A model generated the notes under the pieces. That model was given only the letters and a program-made list of their open reading frames with translations. It did not search any database and was not told the origin of the DNA. Of a stretch of DNA of 64,000 bases, positions 33,473-42,064 are shown piece after piece. The stretch is from the NCBI RefSeq assembly GCF_003665095.1, contig NZ_RCHV01000002.1, positions 2,783,501 through 2,847,500 on the forward strand, given 5' to 3'. Position numbers and translations under genes: made by a program. This DNA is from Streptomyces sp. Z26. GTDB taxonomy: Bacteria; Actinomycetota; Actinomycetes; Streptomycetales; Streptomycetaceae. Position 1 is the stretch's first letter; the number at the start of each line of letters is the position of its first letter.

Positions 33473-34588
33473 TCAGCCCCCGTCGGGCCGTACGACGCCC
33501 AGGATCGGCATCGACCCGGCGCCCTCCACCACGATCTGCCGCCCCGTGCGCGGCGCGTGGACCATGTCGCCGCCGCCGACGTACATGCCGACGTGGCTGG
33601 CGTCCTTCTTGTAGATGATGAGGTCGCCCGGCCGCATCTTCGCGATCGGCACCCGGGGCAGGGACTTCCACTGCTCCTGCGACGTACGCGGCAGGTTCCG
33701 GCCCGCCGCCTGCCAGGCGCGCATGGTGAGCCCGGAGCAGTCGAACGTACGCGGGCCCTCGGCGCCCCACTCGTACTCCTTGCCGAGCTGGTCCGTCGCG
33801 TACGCCAGCGCGCGCCTGCCCGCCGGGGACGCCTCGCCGCGGATCTCGTCGAGGACGCCGCTCTCCAGCCAGCGGGCCTGGTTCGCCTCGGCGGCGCGCG
33901 TCTCCAGCGCGGCCAGCTCCTCGCGCTCGTCGTCCTCCAGCTGCGCGCGCAGGTCCTCGGCCTGCTTCAGCCGCTTCTCGACGGTCTTCTTCGCCGCGGC
34001 CTTCTTCTTGCGGTTGCTCTCCAGCCGCTGCCAGCGGTCGGCGGCCTCCGCCACGTACCCGTCGAGCCGGTCGCCGGTGGACGTGAGCCTGCCGAGCAGG
34101 CCGCTGGTGGCGCGCTGGCCGTTGCGTACGAGGCCCGCGTCGCGGAAGAACTCGGCCGGGTCGCGGGCCAGTACGAGTCGGGCCTCGTCCGGCAGGCCAC
34201 CGCCGCGGTACTGGGCGCGGGCCATCGCACCGGCGCGGTCCCGGAGGGCGTCCATCCGGTTCTGGTTGGCGGTGATCCGGCGGTTGAGCGAGGCGACGCC
34301 CCGGCGCTGCTCGGCGGCCTTCTCCTCCGCCGCGTTGTACGCCTCGGCGGCGGACTCGGCCTGGCCGTGCAGGTCCTCGATCCGCTGCCGCACCTGGTCG
34401 AGGCTCATGCCCCCGGCGGCGTCCGGCGCGTCCGCGCCCGCCACCGGGTCCGTGCCCGCGTCCGGCTCCGGCGGGTCCGCGTACGCGCTCCCCGCCGCGA
34501 GCGGCCCGGCCAGCACCCCCAGGACGCACGCCACGGCCGCCACCACCCGGCGTCCGAGCCCGCGCCGCCCCCTCCGCTGCCGCGTCAC
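33473..34588 (-). CDS. NlpC/P60 peptidoglycan endopeptidase (RipA-like)
   Basis: A 371-aa secreted C40 peptidase that cleaves the D-Glu-meso/LL-DAP bond of peptidoglycan stems. A signal peptide (1-37) ending GSAYA is followed by a long coiled-coil (about 60-240) that normally blocks or localises the enzyme. The NlpC/P60 domain (about 250-371) has catalytic Cys284 (FDCSGLT), His332 (ASHVGMYVG) and His344 (VHAPRTG). The GTG at 34588 has AGGGGGG upstream; earlier in-frame starts would bury the signal peptide. Likely roles are hyphal branching, septation or spore-wall remodelling. It is divergent from pstS across a 397-bp region. Confidence 0.93.
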   Translation of the reverse strand: MTRQRRGRRGLGRRVVAAVACVLGVLAGPLAAGSAYADPPEPDAGTDPVAGADAPDAAGGMSLDQVRQRIEDLHGQAESAAEAYNAAEEKAAEQRRGVASLNRRITANQNRMDALRDRAGAMARAQYRGGGLPDEARLVLARDPAEFFRDAGLVRNGQRATSGLLGRLTSTGDRLDGYVAEAADRWQRLESNRKKKAAAKKTVEKRLKQAEDLRAQLEDDEREELAALETRAAEANQARWLESGVLDEIRGEASPAGRRALAYATDQLGKEYEWGAEGPRTFDCSGLTMRAWQAAGRNLPRTSQEQWKSLPRVPIAKMRPGDLIIYKKDASHVGMYVGGGDMVHAPRTGRQIVVEGAGSMPILGVVRPDGG

Positions 34589-34985
34589 CGACGGCCCCCC
34601 CTCACGTTCCGGCCACCGCGCACCCCGCCCGGGACCGACTGGAGTGGATGTTTTCACGCGGTCGCGGAATGCGACAGGGCGCCACAGCGGCGGGCGGGGA
34701 GCGGACGCGGCGGCTCCGTTCCGGGGCCGCCCGGGGAGGCCACCGGCACGGAACGAGCCAGGTCTCGGTGAGGTCACGGCGGCTACCGCACTGACCGCCG
34801 AGGTTCACTTCGCGTTCACTCTCGGCCATGGGCCGCTTCACTTGTTCTGCCTAATTTCAGCCTTACAGCCCGCGTGCCGCGCCGACAGTCGCAGGCCGCG
34901 CGCCCTAGTGGACACACAGCCACGCACTCCCGACATCTTCGCGCGCCGACCCCACCGGCGGGCCCCAGGAAGGAACTGAACGAAA
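34589..34985. promoter_or_regulatory. divergent NlpC/P60 - pstS region with PHO box
   Basis: A 397-bp region without genes. Direct repeats of the PhoP type lie at 34803-34813 (GTTCACTTCGC) and 34814-34824 (GTTCACTCTCG), with a further degenerate unit at 34835-34845 (GCTTCACTTGT). A TAATTT (34852-34857) just downstream may be the pstS -10, placing PhoP upstream of polymerase as an activator. Nothing recognisable was found for the NlpC side; in particular no c-di-AMP (ydaO) riboswitch core was seen. Confidence 0.8.
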
Positions 34986-36110
34986 GTGAAGCTTCAGCGC
35001 ACGAACAGGCTTCGCGCCCTCGCCGCCGGCGCTCTCGCGGTCTCCGGTGCCCTGGTCCTCACCGCCTGCGGCTCCGACGACAACTCGGGCGACGGGGACG
35101 GCGGGTCGAGCAAGGCCGCCAGCAACATCAAGTGCGAGGGCAAGGGCAACCTGCTCGCCTCCGGCTCCAGCGCGCAGAAGAACGCGATGGACGTCTGGGT
35201 GAAGAACTACCAGGCCGCCTGTCCCGACACCCAGATCAACTACAAGCCGACCGGCTCGGGCGCGGGCATCCAGGAGTTCCTCCAGGGCAAGACCGCCTTC
35301 GCCGGTTCCGACTCGGCCCTGGAGGCCGAGGAGGTCACCCAGTCGAAGAAGGTCTGCAAGGGCGGCCAGGGCGTCGACCTGCCGCTCGTCGGCGGCCCGA
35401 TCGCGGTGACGTACAACGTCTCCGGCGTCGAGGACCTGGTGCTGGACGCCGAGACCCTCGCCAAGATCTTCGACTCGAAGATCACCAAGTGGGACGACGC
35501 GGCCATCAAGAAGCTGAACCCGGACGCGAAGCTGCCGTCGACGAAGATCCAGGCGTTCCACCGCTCGGACGACTCCGGCACCACCGACAACTTCACCAAG
35601 TACCTCAACACCGCGGCGCCCGACGCCTGGAAGTACGAGCCCGCGAAGAAGTGGGCCGCCGAGGGCGGCCAGTCCGCCGACGGCTCCTCCGGCATCGCGA
35701 CGAACGTGAAGCAGAACGACGGCGCCATCGGCTACGCCGAGCTGTCCTACGCCACGGGCAACGACATCCCCACCGTGAAGCTGGACACGGGCGCCGACGC
35801 CCCCGTCGAGGCCACCACGGAGAACGCCTCCAAGGCCATCTCCGAGGGCGAGATCGTCGGCAAGGGCTCGGACCTGGCGCTGGAGCTGGACTACAAGACG
35901 ACGGCCGCGGGCGCGTACCCGATGGTCCTCGTGACGTACGAGGTCGCCTGCGACAAGGGCAACGACGCGGCCACCCTCGACGCCACGAAGTCCTTCCTGA
36001 AGTACGCCGCCAGCGAGGACGGCCAGAAGGCCCTCGCCGACATCGACTACGCGCCGATGCCCGACGAGATCATCACGAAGGTCCGCCAGACCGTCGACGC
36101 CCTCGCCTGA
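34986..36110 (+). CDS. pstS: PstS, phosphate-binding lipoprotein
   Basis: A 374-aa high-affinity phosphate-binding protein. The signal peptide (1-27) has the lipobox LTAC (Cys28), followed by a Gly/Ser/Asp linker. Phosphate-contacting segments typical of PstS are LLASGSSAQKNAM (about 56-68), GSGAGIQEFLQGKTAFAGSD (about 90-109) and HRSDDSGTTDNFTKYL (about 194-209). The GTG start follows AAGGAA at a slightly long spacing. It is strongly PhoP-dependent under phosphate starvation in streptomycetes, consistent with the PHO box. A hairpin after it may favour pstS mRNA over the transporter genes. Confidence 0.96.
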   Translation: MKLQRTNRLRALAAGALAVSGALVLTACGSDDNSGDGDGGSSKAASNIKCEGKGNLLASGSSAQKNAMDVWVKNYQAACPDTQINYKPTGSGAGIQEFLQGKTAFAGSDSALEAEEVTQSKKVCKGGQGVDLPLVGGPIAVTYNVSGVEDLVLDAETLAKIFDSKITKWDDAAIKKLNPDAKLPSTKIQAFHRSDDSGTTDNFTKYLNTAAPDAWKYEPAKKWAAEGGQSADGSSGIATNVKQNDGAIGYAELSYATGNDIPTVKLDTGADAPVEATTENASKAISEGEIVGKGSDLALELDYKTTAAGAYPMVLVTYEVACDKGNDAATLDATKSFLKYAASEDGQKALADIDYAPMPDEIITKVRQTVDALA

Positions 36111-36121
36111 CCCACCCTCCG

Positions 36122-36171
36122 ACCGGCGGTCGCCGACCGAGGCTGACACCAGCCCGTCGACGGCCGCCGGT
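36122..36171 (+). terminator. pstS-pstC intergenic stem (attenuator)
   Basis: Outer arms ACCGGCGG (36122-36129) and CCGCCGGT (36164-36171) enclose a smaller GGCT/AGCC stem. In the 219-nt gap after pstS, likely a partial terminator or processing stem giving excess pstS transcript. Confidence 0.4.
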
Positions 36172-36329
36172 GGCCCAGTGGCCCCCGAGTTCGGCAGTAC
36201 CGACCACTGAGCCGTCGGCCCCGCGACGCCGCCCCACGCGCCGTACGCCGCGGAGTCGACGTGAACCATCCGGTGCACCGCCGCCCGGGACCCGCGTGAC
36301 GAGCGGGCTCCCTCCAGACCGGAGAAACC

Positions 36330-37331
36330 ATGAGTATTGATTCCGCACCCGACACGGCCGCGCCGCCACCCGCGCCCGCGGGCAAGGCCGCCACGAAGCA
36401 GAACCTCCGCCCCGGGGACCGCGTCTTCCTCGGGCTCGCCCGGGGGTCCGGCATCACGCTGCTGGTCATCATGGCCGCCATCGCGGTCTTCCTCACCTGG
36501 CAGGCGACGAAGGCCCTCACGGAGAACGAGGGCAACTTCCTCACCACCTTCGAGTGGGACCCGAACGCCGAGCCGCCCGTCTTCGGCATCGCGGTGCTCG
36601 CCTTCGGCACCGTGGTCAGCTCGGTCATCGCGATGGTGCTCGCCGTGCCGATCTCCATCGGCATCGCCCTGTTCATCTCGCACTACGCCCCGCGCCGCGT
36701 CGCGACCCCGATGGCGTACGTCGTCGACCTGCTGGCGGCAGTCCCCTCCATCGTGTACGGCCTCTGGGGCGCGCTGTTCCTCGTACCGCACCTGACCGGC
36801 CTGTACGAGTGGATGGACGCGTACCTGGGCTGGACCGGCGTCTTCGAGTACAACGGCGGCGCCGCGCGCTCCCTCTTCACCGCGGGCATCCTGCTGGCGA
36901 TCATGATCCTGCCGGTCGTCACCAACGTCTCCCGCGAGGTCTTCAAGCAGTCCCCGAAGATGCACGAGGAGGCCGCGCTCGCGCTCGGCGCCACCCGCTG
37001 GGAGGTCATCCGGATCTCGGTGCTGCCCTTCGGCCGTTCCGGCGTCATCAGCGCCTCCATGCTCGGCCTCGGCCGCGCGCTGGGCGAGACCATGGCCGTC
37101 GCCACGGTGCTGTCGCCGAGCTTCATGATCGAGACGAGCCTGCTCGACCCGGGCGGCGGCACGTTCGCCCAGAACATCGCGGCCTCCTTCAAGGAGGCCT
37201 CCCCGGCGGGCATCGGGCGTGAGGCGCTCATCGCCTCCGGCCTGGTCCTGTTCGTCATCACGCTGCTGGTCAACGGCCTCGCCCGGCTGATCATCGCGCG
37301 CCGCAAGGAGTACTCGGGGGCCAACGCATGA
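36330..37331 (+). CDS. pstC: PstC, phosphate ABC transporter permease
   Basis: A 333-aa permease forming, with PstA, the membrane channel of the high-affinity phosphate importer. A 30-residue Pro-rich cytoplasmic tail precedes six transmembrane helices. The EAA coupling loop is EEAALALGATRWEVIRISVL (about 213-232). The ATG at 36330 has CCGGAGAAACC upstream. The gene overlaps pstA by 4 bp (ATGA), so the two subunits are translated in coupling. Functions with PstS, PstA and PstB at the cytoplasmic membrane. Confidence 0.96.
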   Translation: MSIDSAPDTAAPPPAPAGKAATKQNLRPGDRVFLGLARGSGITLLVIMAAIAVFLTWQATKALTENEGNFLTTFEWDPNAEPPVFGIAVLAFGTVVSSVIAMVLAVPISIGIALFISHYAPRRVATPMAYVVDLLAAVPSIVYGLWGALFLVPHLTGLYEWMDAYLGWTGVFEYNGGAARSLFTAGILLAIMILPVVTNVSREVFKQSPKMHEEAALALGATRWEVIRISVLPFGRSGVISASMLGLGRALGETMAVATVLSPSFMIETSLLDPGGGTFAQNIAASFKEASPAGIGREALIASGLVLFVITLLVNGLARLIIARRKEYSGANA

Positions 37332-38410
37332 CCGACGTCACCCTGGACAAGTCGCCCGTGGACGAGGCGCCCGTGCCGACCACCGGCCCGCTCCGCCAGC
37401 CGCGGCTGCCGAACTGGGCGCCGTACGGCATCGGTGCCCTCTCCGTCGCCCTGGGCTGCGGCATCGGCCTGGTCGCCGGGTTGGAGAGCCGCATCCAGTG
37501 GGGGCTGATCGCGGCCGCCCTGTACGTCGTCGTCACGTTCGCCCTCACGACCACCGTCGAGGGCTCCCGCCAGGCGCGCGACCGGCTCGCGACGAGCCTC
37601 GTGTGGGTCTCGTTCCTGCTCGCGGTGGTGCCGCTGTTCTCCCTCATCTGGGAGACGGTCGCGCGCGGTTCGAAGGTGCTGGACGGCACGTTCGTCTCGC
37701 ACTCGATGAACGGCGTGATCACCCTCCAGCCGGGCGGCGGCGCGTACCACGCGCTGGTCGGCACCCTGGAGCAGATCGGCCTCGCCAGCCTCATCGCCGC
37801 GCCGATCGGCCTGCTCACCGCGATCTACCTGGTCGAGTACGGCACCGGCAAGCTCTCGAAGGCCATCACCTTCTTCGTGGACGTCATGACGGGCATCCCG
37901 TCGATCGTCGCGGGCCTCTTCGTGCTGGCGTTCTGGATCATCTACCTCGACATGGGCTACTCCGGCTTCGCCGGTGCCATGTCGCTGGCGATCCTGATGA
38001 TGCCGATCGTCGTGCGGTCCACCGAGGAGATGCTCAAGCTGGTGCCGAACGAGCTGCGGGAGGCGTCCCTCGCTCTCGGCGTGCCGAAGTGGCGGACGAT
38101 CCTCAAGGTCGTGCTGCCCACCGCGATCGGCGGCATCACGACCGGCGTCATGCTGGCCGTCGCCCGTATCGCCGGTGAGACCGCGCCCATCCTGCTGCTG
38201 GTGTTCGGCTCCGCGTCGATCAACACCAACCCGTTCGACGGCGCCCAGTCCTCGCTCCCGTACTACGTCTACGAGCAGTGGAAGCTCGGCAACGAGGCGT
38301 CGTACGACCGGGCCTGGGGCGGTGCGCTGCTGCTGATCGCGTTCGTCATGGCGCTCAACCTGCTGGCGCGCGGCATCGCCGCGTGGAAGGCACCCAAGTC
38401 CGGCCGCTGA
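37328..38410 (+). CDS. pstA: PstA, phosphate ABC transporter permease
   Basis: A 360-aa permease, longer than enteric PstA because of two extra N-terminal helices ([20 protein letters not shown] and [20 protein letters not shown]). The core BPD-transport domain has six helices with the EAA loop [20 protein letters not shown] (about 241-260). It overlaps pstC by 4 bp. pstB starts 61 nt downstream behind a separate ribosome site, consistent with a pstSCAB operon in which the ATPase may be translated at a different rate. Confidence 0.96.
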   Translation: MTDVTLDKSPVDEAPVPTTGPLRQPRLPNWAPYGIGALSVALGCGIGLVAGLESRIQWGLIAAALYVVVTFALTTTVEGSRQARDRLATSLVWVSFLLAVVPLFSLIWETVARGSKVLDGTFVSHSMNGVITLQPGGGAYHALVGTLEQIGLASLIAAPIGLLTAIYLVEYGTGKLSKAITFFVDVMTGIPSIVAGLFVLAFWIIYLDMGYSGFAGAMSLAILMMPIVVRSTEEMLKLVPNELREASLALGVPKWRTILKVVLPTAIGGITTGVMLAVARIAGETAPILLLVFGSASINTNPFDGAQSSLPYYVYEQWKLGNEASYDRAWGGALLLIAFVMALNLLARGIAAWKAPKSGR

Positions 38411-38471
38411 GGCCCCCGAAGACCACTGTCTGCTGGGGCCCATCCCCAGACCCGAGGAGTTGATCCCCACC

Positions 38472-39248
38472 ATGGCCAAGCGCATCGACGTCAGCGGCCT
38501 AGCGGCCTACTACGGCACGCACCTCGCCATCGACGACATCTCGATGAGCATCGAGCCCCGCTCCGTGACGGCCTTCATCGGCCCGTCCGGCTGCGGCAAG
38601 TCCACCTTCCTGCGCACCCTCAACCGCATGCACGAGGTCACGCCCGGCGGCCGGGTCGAGGGCAAGGTGCTGCTGGACGACGAGGACCTGTACGGGCCCG
38701 GCGTGGACCCCGTGTCCGTACGCCGCACCATCGGCATGGTCTTCCAGCGGCCCAACCCGTTCCCGACGATGTCCATCTACGACAACGTGGCGGCCGGGCT
38801 CAAGCTCAACGGCAACTTCAAGAAGGCCGAGCTGGACGGCATCGTCGAGAAGTCGCTGAAGGGCGCGAACCTCTGGAACGAGGTCAAGGACCGCCTGAAC
38901 AAGCCCGGTTCCGGCCTCTCCGGCGGCCAGCAGCAGCGGCTGTGCATCGCCCGCGCCATCGCGGTGGAGCCGCAGGTGCTGCTGATGGACGAGCCCTGCT
39001 CGGCCCTCGACCCGATCTCCACGCTGGCGATCGAGGACCTGATCGGCGAGCTGAAGTCGCAGTACACGATCGTGATCGTCACGCACAACATGCAGCAGGC
39101 GGCGCGCGTCTCCGACCGTACGGCGTTCTTCAACCTGGCCGCGGTCGGCCAGCCCGGCAAGCTCATCGAGATCGACGACACCGAGCGGATCTTCTCCAAC
39201 CCGACGGTGCAGGCGACGGAGGACTACATCTCCGGCCGCTTCGGCTGA
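38472..39248 (+). CDS. pstB: PstB, phosphate ABC transporter ATPase
   Basis: A 258-aa ATPase energising phosphate import. Walker [10 protein letters not shown] (about 37-45), Q-loop [10 protein letters not shown], signature LSGGQQQR, Walker [14 protein letters not shown] and the switch His in [10 protein letters not shown] are all intact. The ATG at 38472 (MAKRIDVSG) is preferred over the in-frame TTG at 38460, because GAGGAG directly abuts the TTG and leaves no spacing. Last gene of the operon; two hairpins follow, then the convergent low-affinity phosphate transporter. Confidence 0.96.
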   Translation: MAKRIDVSGLAAYYGTHLAIDDISMSIEPRSVTAFIGPSGCGKSTFLRTLNRMHEVTPGGRVEGKVLLDDEDLYGPGVDPVSVRRTIGMVFQRPNPFPTMSIYDNVAAGLKLNGNFKKAELDGIVEKSLKGANLWNEVKDRLNKPGSGLSGGQQQRLCIARAIAVEPQVLLMDEPCSALDPISTLAIEDLIGELKSQYTIVIVTHNMQQAARVSDRTAFFNLAAVGQPGKLIEIDDTERIFSNPTVQATEDYISGRFG

Positions 39249-39280
39249 CGGCCACCGCGCCGGGCCGTCGCCCAGGGCCG

Positions 39281-39348
39281 CCTCGCGGTGCTGCATGGCG
39301 GTGCCACCGCGAGGCACGGGCCCGCCCCTGGCTCCCGGGGGCGGGCCC
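39281..39348. terminator. tandem hairpins between pstB and pitH1
   Basis: Two stems: CCTCGCGGTG/CACCGCGAGG (39281-39290, 39305-39314) and GGGCCCGCCCC/GGGGCGGGCCC (39318-39328, 39338-39348). They should stop pst transcription and, on the other strand, the convergent Pit operon. The following 39350-39435 is packed with GTACG words. Confidence 0.8.
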
Positions 39349-39436
39349 ACTCACGTGCGCGTACGAGCGCGGGCGGGCGTACGTACGGGGTCGTGCGGGC
39401 TGGGCGTACGTACGGGTGCGGGCGTACGGGCGCCGG

Positions 39437-40432
39437 TCAGCCCGCGGCCAGGTGCACCACGGCGTAGCAGAGCGCCGCGACACCGCCCGCCGCCGGCATG
39501 GTGATGAACCAGCCCGCCACGATGTTCTTCGCCACGCCCCACCTCACCGCGGAGATCCGTTTCGTCGCGCCGACGCCCATGATCCCCGAGGTGATCACGT
39601 GCGTGGTCGAGATCGGCGCGTGGAAGAGGAACGACGCCGTGTACATCACGGACGCCGCCGTCGTCTCCGCGGCGAAGCCCTGCGGCGGGTCCAGCTCGAT
39701 GATCCGGCGGCCCAGCGTCCGCATGATGCGCCAGCCGCCCGCGTACGTGCCGAGGGACAGCATCAGCGCACAGGTGATCTTGACCCAGGCCGGGATGCCG
39801 TTGTGGTCCTGGACATCCGCGATCGTCAGGGCCATCACCACGATGCCCATCGTCTTCTGCGCGTCCTGGATGCCGTGCCCCAGCGCCATGCCCGCCGCGG
39901 AGACGGTCTGCGCGATCCGGAAACCGCGCTTGGCGCGGTGCGGGTTGGCGCCGCGGAAGGCCCACATGATGCCGACCATCACCAGGTAGCCGAGGAGCAG
40001 CCCGACGATCGGGGACAGGATCATGGGGAGCACGATCTTCTCGATCACGCCCGACCAGTAGACCTTGATGCCGCCCGCGAGCGCGGCGCCCACCATCCCG
40101 CCGAACAGCGCGTGGCTGGAGGACGACGGCAGCCCGTAGTACCAGGTGATCAGGTTCCACGCGATGGCGCCGACGAGCGCCGAGAAGAGGATCGTCATGC
40201 CGCCCGACCCGTGCGGCGTCTCGATGAGCCCCTCGCTGACGGTCTTCGCGACGCCACTGCCGAGGAACGCGCCCGCGAGGTTCATCACGGCCGCCATCAG
40301 CAGGGCGGCGCGCGGGGTGAGGGCGCGGGTGGAGACGGAGGTGGCGATCGCGTTCGCCGAGTCGTGGAAGCCGTTGGTGTACGTGAAGAAGAGCGCGACC
40401 CCGATGGTCACGACCAGAGCGAACGTGTCCAC
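39437..40432 (-). CDS. pitH1: PiT-family inorganic phosphate transporter
   Basis: A 331-aa low-affinity phosphate (metal-phosphate symport) permease. The duplicated PiT signatures are seen as NGFHDSANAIATSVSTRALT (about 21-40) and FHAPISTTHVITSGIMGVGA (about 266-285), with GLPSSSSHALFGGMVG between. About ten transmembrane helices. GTG start, 6 nt after the DUF47 gene stop, so it is translated in coupling with its PhoU-like partner. Next to pst and DUF47 as in S. coelicolor, where the gene is known as pitH1. It probably serves phosphate-replete growth while pst serves starvation. Confidence 0.93.
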   Translation of the reverse strand: MDTFALVVTIGVALFFTYTNGFHDSANAIATSVSTRALTPRAALLMAAVMNLAGAFLGSGVAKTVSEGLIETPHGSGGMTILFSALVGAIAWNLITWYYGLPSSSSHALFGGMVGAALAGGIKVYWSGVIEKIVLPMILSPIVGLLLGYLVMVGIMWAFRGANPHRAKRGFRIAQTVSAAGMALGHGIQDAQKTMGIVVMALTIADVQDHNGIPAWVKITCALMLSLGTYAGGWRIMRTLGRRIIELDPPQGFAAETTAASVMYTASFLFHAPISTTHVITSGIMGVGATKRISAVRWGVAKNIVAGWFITMPAAGGVAALCYAVVHLAAG

Positions 40433-40438
40433 GAGCGG

Positions 40439-41059
40439 TCAGGACTCCTTGACCGCGATGGTCTCGACGGTGTTGGCCACGTGCTCGAAGGCGTCCGCGG
40501 CCTCCTCCAGCGAGTCGACGACCTGCTTCAGCTTCATGACCTCTATCGCGTCGAACTTGCCGTTGAAGAGGTGCGCGAGCAGCTTGCGGTGGATCTGGTC
40601 GGCCTGGTTCTCCAGGCGGTTGACCTCGATCCAGTACTCCGTGAGGTTGTCCATCGTCCGCAGGTTGGGCATGGCCTCGGCGGTCAGCTCCGCGGCCCGC
40701 GACAGCACCTCGATCTGCTGCTCGACGCCCTTGGGCAGTTCCTCGATCTGGTAGAGGACGACGAGGTCGACGGCCTCCTCCATGAAGTCCATGATGTCGT
40801 CGAGCGACGAGGCCAGCTTGTAGATGTCCTCGCGGTCGAACGGCGTGATGAACGAGGAGTTCAGCTGGTGGAAGATCGCGTGCGTCGCGTCGTCACCGGC
40901 GTGCTCGGCGGCACGCATGCGTTCGGCGATCTCGGCGCGCCCGGAGGAGTTCGCCCCGAGCAGTTCCATCAGCAGCTTGGAGCCGGTCACGATGTTGTCC
41001 GCCGAGGCGGCGAACATGTCGTAGAAACTCGTCTCCCTGGGGGTCAGACGAAAGCGCAC
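40439..41059 (-). CDS. DUF47/PhoU-like Pit accessory protein
   Basis: A 206-aa all-helical DUF47 protein related to PhoU. It starts MRFRLTPRETSFYDMFAASA and contains the metal-binding-like repeats EHAGDDATHAIFHQL (about 52-66) and NRLENQADQIHRKLL (about 145-159). DUF47 proteins pair with PiT transporters and are thought to regulate them. The GTG start has GAGGACCCCCC upstream. First gene of the DUF47-pit operon, divergent from csoR. Confidence 0.92.
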   Translation of the reverse strand: MRFRLTPRETSFYDMFAASADNIVTGSKLLMELLGANSSGRAEIAERMRAAEHAGDDATHAIFHQLNSSFITPFDREDIYKLASSLDDIMDFMEEAVDLVVLYQIEELPKGVEQQIEVLSRAAELTAEAMPNLRTMDNLTEYWIEVNRLENQADQIHRKLLAHLFNGKFDAIEVMKLKQVVDSLEEAADAFEHVANTVETIAVKES

Positions 41060-41201
41060 GGGGGGTCCTCAGGGGGCGTCGGTTGTCCGGGGGTCAGGTC
41101 TCGTTGATGCTAGGTGCATCATCCGGCCACTGCGAACCGGCGTTCAACAGTCTCACCCATGGGCTGTCGAACGCCGCACAGGGCTGTGGAAACTGCGATA
41201 G

Positions 41202-41224
41202 CATATACCCAGTGGGGGTATATG
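41202..41224. promoter_or_regulatory. CsoR operator
   Basis: A perfect inverted repeat CATATACCC-N5-GGGTATATG with 9-bp arms, matching the copper-sensing CsoR operator type (GTATACCC-like). It lies 50 nt upstream of csoR, overlapping the likely promoter, so csoR is autoregulated. Confidence 0.85.
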
Positions 41225-41274
41225 ACCCGCTCTGTTACCGCCTTCTCCTCTCTCCATCCCTTCGGGAGGGTCCC

Positions 41275-41643
41275 ATGACCACGGCCGAGAACACTCCCGT
41301 CGCGCCTTCCGGAGCCGACGCGGACACGGCCGAATGTTGCTCTGCTCACGCCGCGACCGGCGAGCACGGCTACACCAAGGACAAGGACGCCCACCTCAAG
41401 CGCCTGCGCCGGATCGAGGGACAGGTCCGCGGTCTCCAGCGGATGGTCGACGAGGACGTGTACTGCATCGACATACTCACCCAGGTCTCCGCCTCGACCA
41501 AGGCCCTCCAGTCGTTCGCGCTCCAACTCCTGGAGGAGCACCTGCGGCACTGCGTCGCCCACGCGGCGATCGACGGCGGCAGCGAGATGGACGCGAAGGT
41601 CGAGGAGGCCACGGCGGCGATCGCGCGGCTGCTGCGTACGTGA
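41275..41643 (+). CDS. csoR: CsoR, copper-sensing repressor
   Basis: A 122-aa CsoR/RcnR-family repressor that leaves DNA when it binds Cu(I). The copper fingerprint is Cys64 (VYCIDIL), His89 and Cys93 (EEHLRHCVAH), and the family DNA-binding Arg/Lys patch is LKRLRRIEGQVRGLQRM (41-57). An N-terminal extension (1-30) carries an extra Cys21-Cys22-Ser-Ala-His25 that could add metal affinity. The ATG follows TTCGGGAGGGTCCC. Its targets normally include a copper ATPase and chaperone, but none is adjacent here, so it regulates distant genes plus itself. Confidence 0.93.
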   Translation: MTTAENTPVAPSGADADTAECCSAHAATGEHGYTKDKDAHLKRLRRIEGQVRGLQRMVDEDVYCIDILTQVSASTKALQSFALQLLEEHLRHCVAHAAIDGGSEMDAKVEEATAAIARLLRT

Positions 41644-41693
41644 CGCGGACGCGGCGTACGCGGTGGCCCCCCGGGCCACCGGGGCCGTCGGGG

Positions 41694-41948
41694 TCAGCAC
41701 CGCGCGCGCGAGGGGTGCGCGGGGTCGTCGCGGCCGGGCTCGCCCACGCGCAGCACCTCGTCGATACGGGCCGTGCTGAGCCGTTCCTCGCCCGCGAGTT
41801 CGGCAGCGGCGGCGGCGATCATCAGGTCGCCGCACATCTCGATCTCGGCGAGCGCGATCTGGTCCTGCACCGCGCTGCTCCGTGGCCCGCGGGAGCTGCC
41901 GCCGGACCGGGAGCCGCCGGGCCGCGAACCTGGCACCGGTACGGGCAC
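41694..41948 (-). CDS. small conserved Streptomyces protein of unknown function
   Basis: An 84-aa protein with a Gly/Ser/Arg/Pro-rich N-terminal third and a conserved helical part, QDQIALAEIEMCGDLMIAAA, then ERLSTARIDEVLRVGEP. I recall this helical segment as a conserved hypothetical in streptomycetes, without assigned function. The GTG at 41948 is chosen because GAGGAGG lies 8 nt upstream; a longer start is possible. Convergent with csoR. Confidence 0.7.
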   Translation of the reverse strand: MPVPVPGSRPGGSRSGGSSRGPRSSAVQDQIALAEIEMCGDLMIAAAAAELAGEERLSTARIDEVLRVGEPGRDDPAHPSRARC

Positions 41949-42064
41949 GCGCGCCACCTCCTCGTTCTCCGAGGCGCCGGAACGCCGGATTCCCAGAGTA
42001 GGTAGGGGCGCACCCTCCGCGCATGGCACTTCCGAACCATTTCGGAACGCCTCCGCGGGTGGCT

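Noticed and set aside
34589..34985. c-di-AMP (ydaO) riboswitch upstream of the NlpC/P60 gene
   Set aside because: Streptomyces wall hydrolases can have this switch, but I could not find its conserved core in this region.
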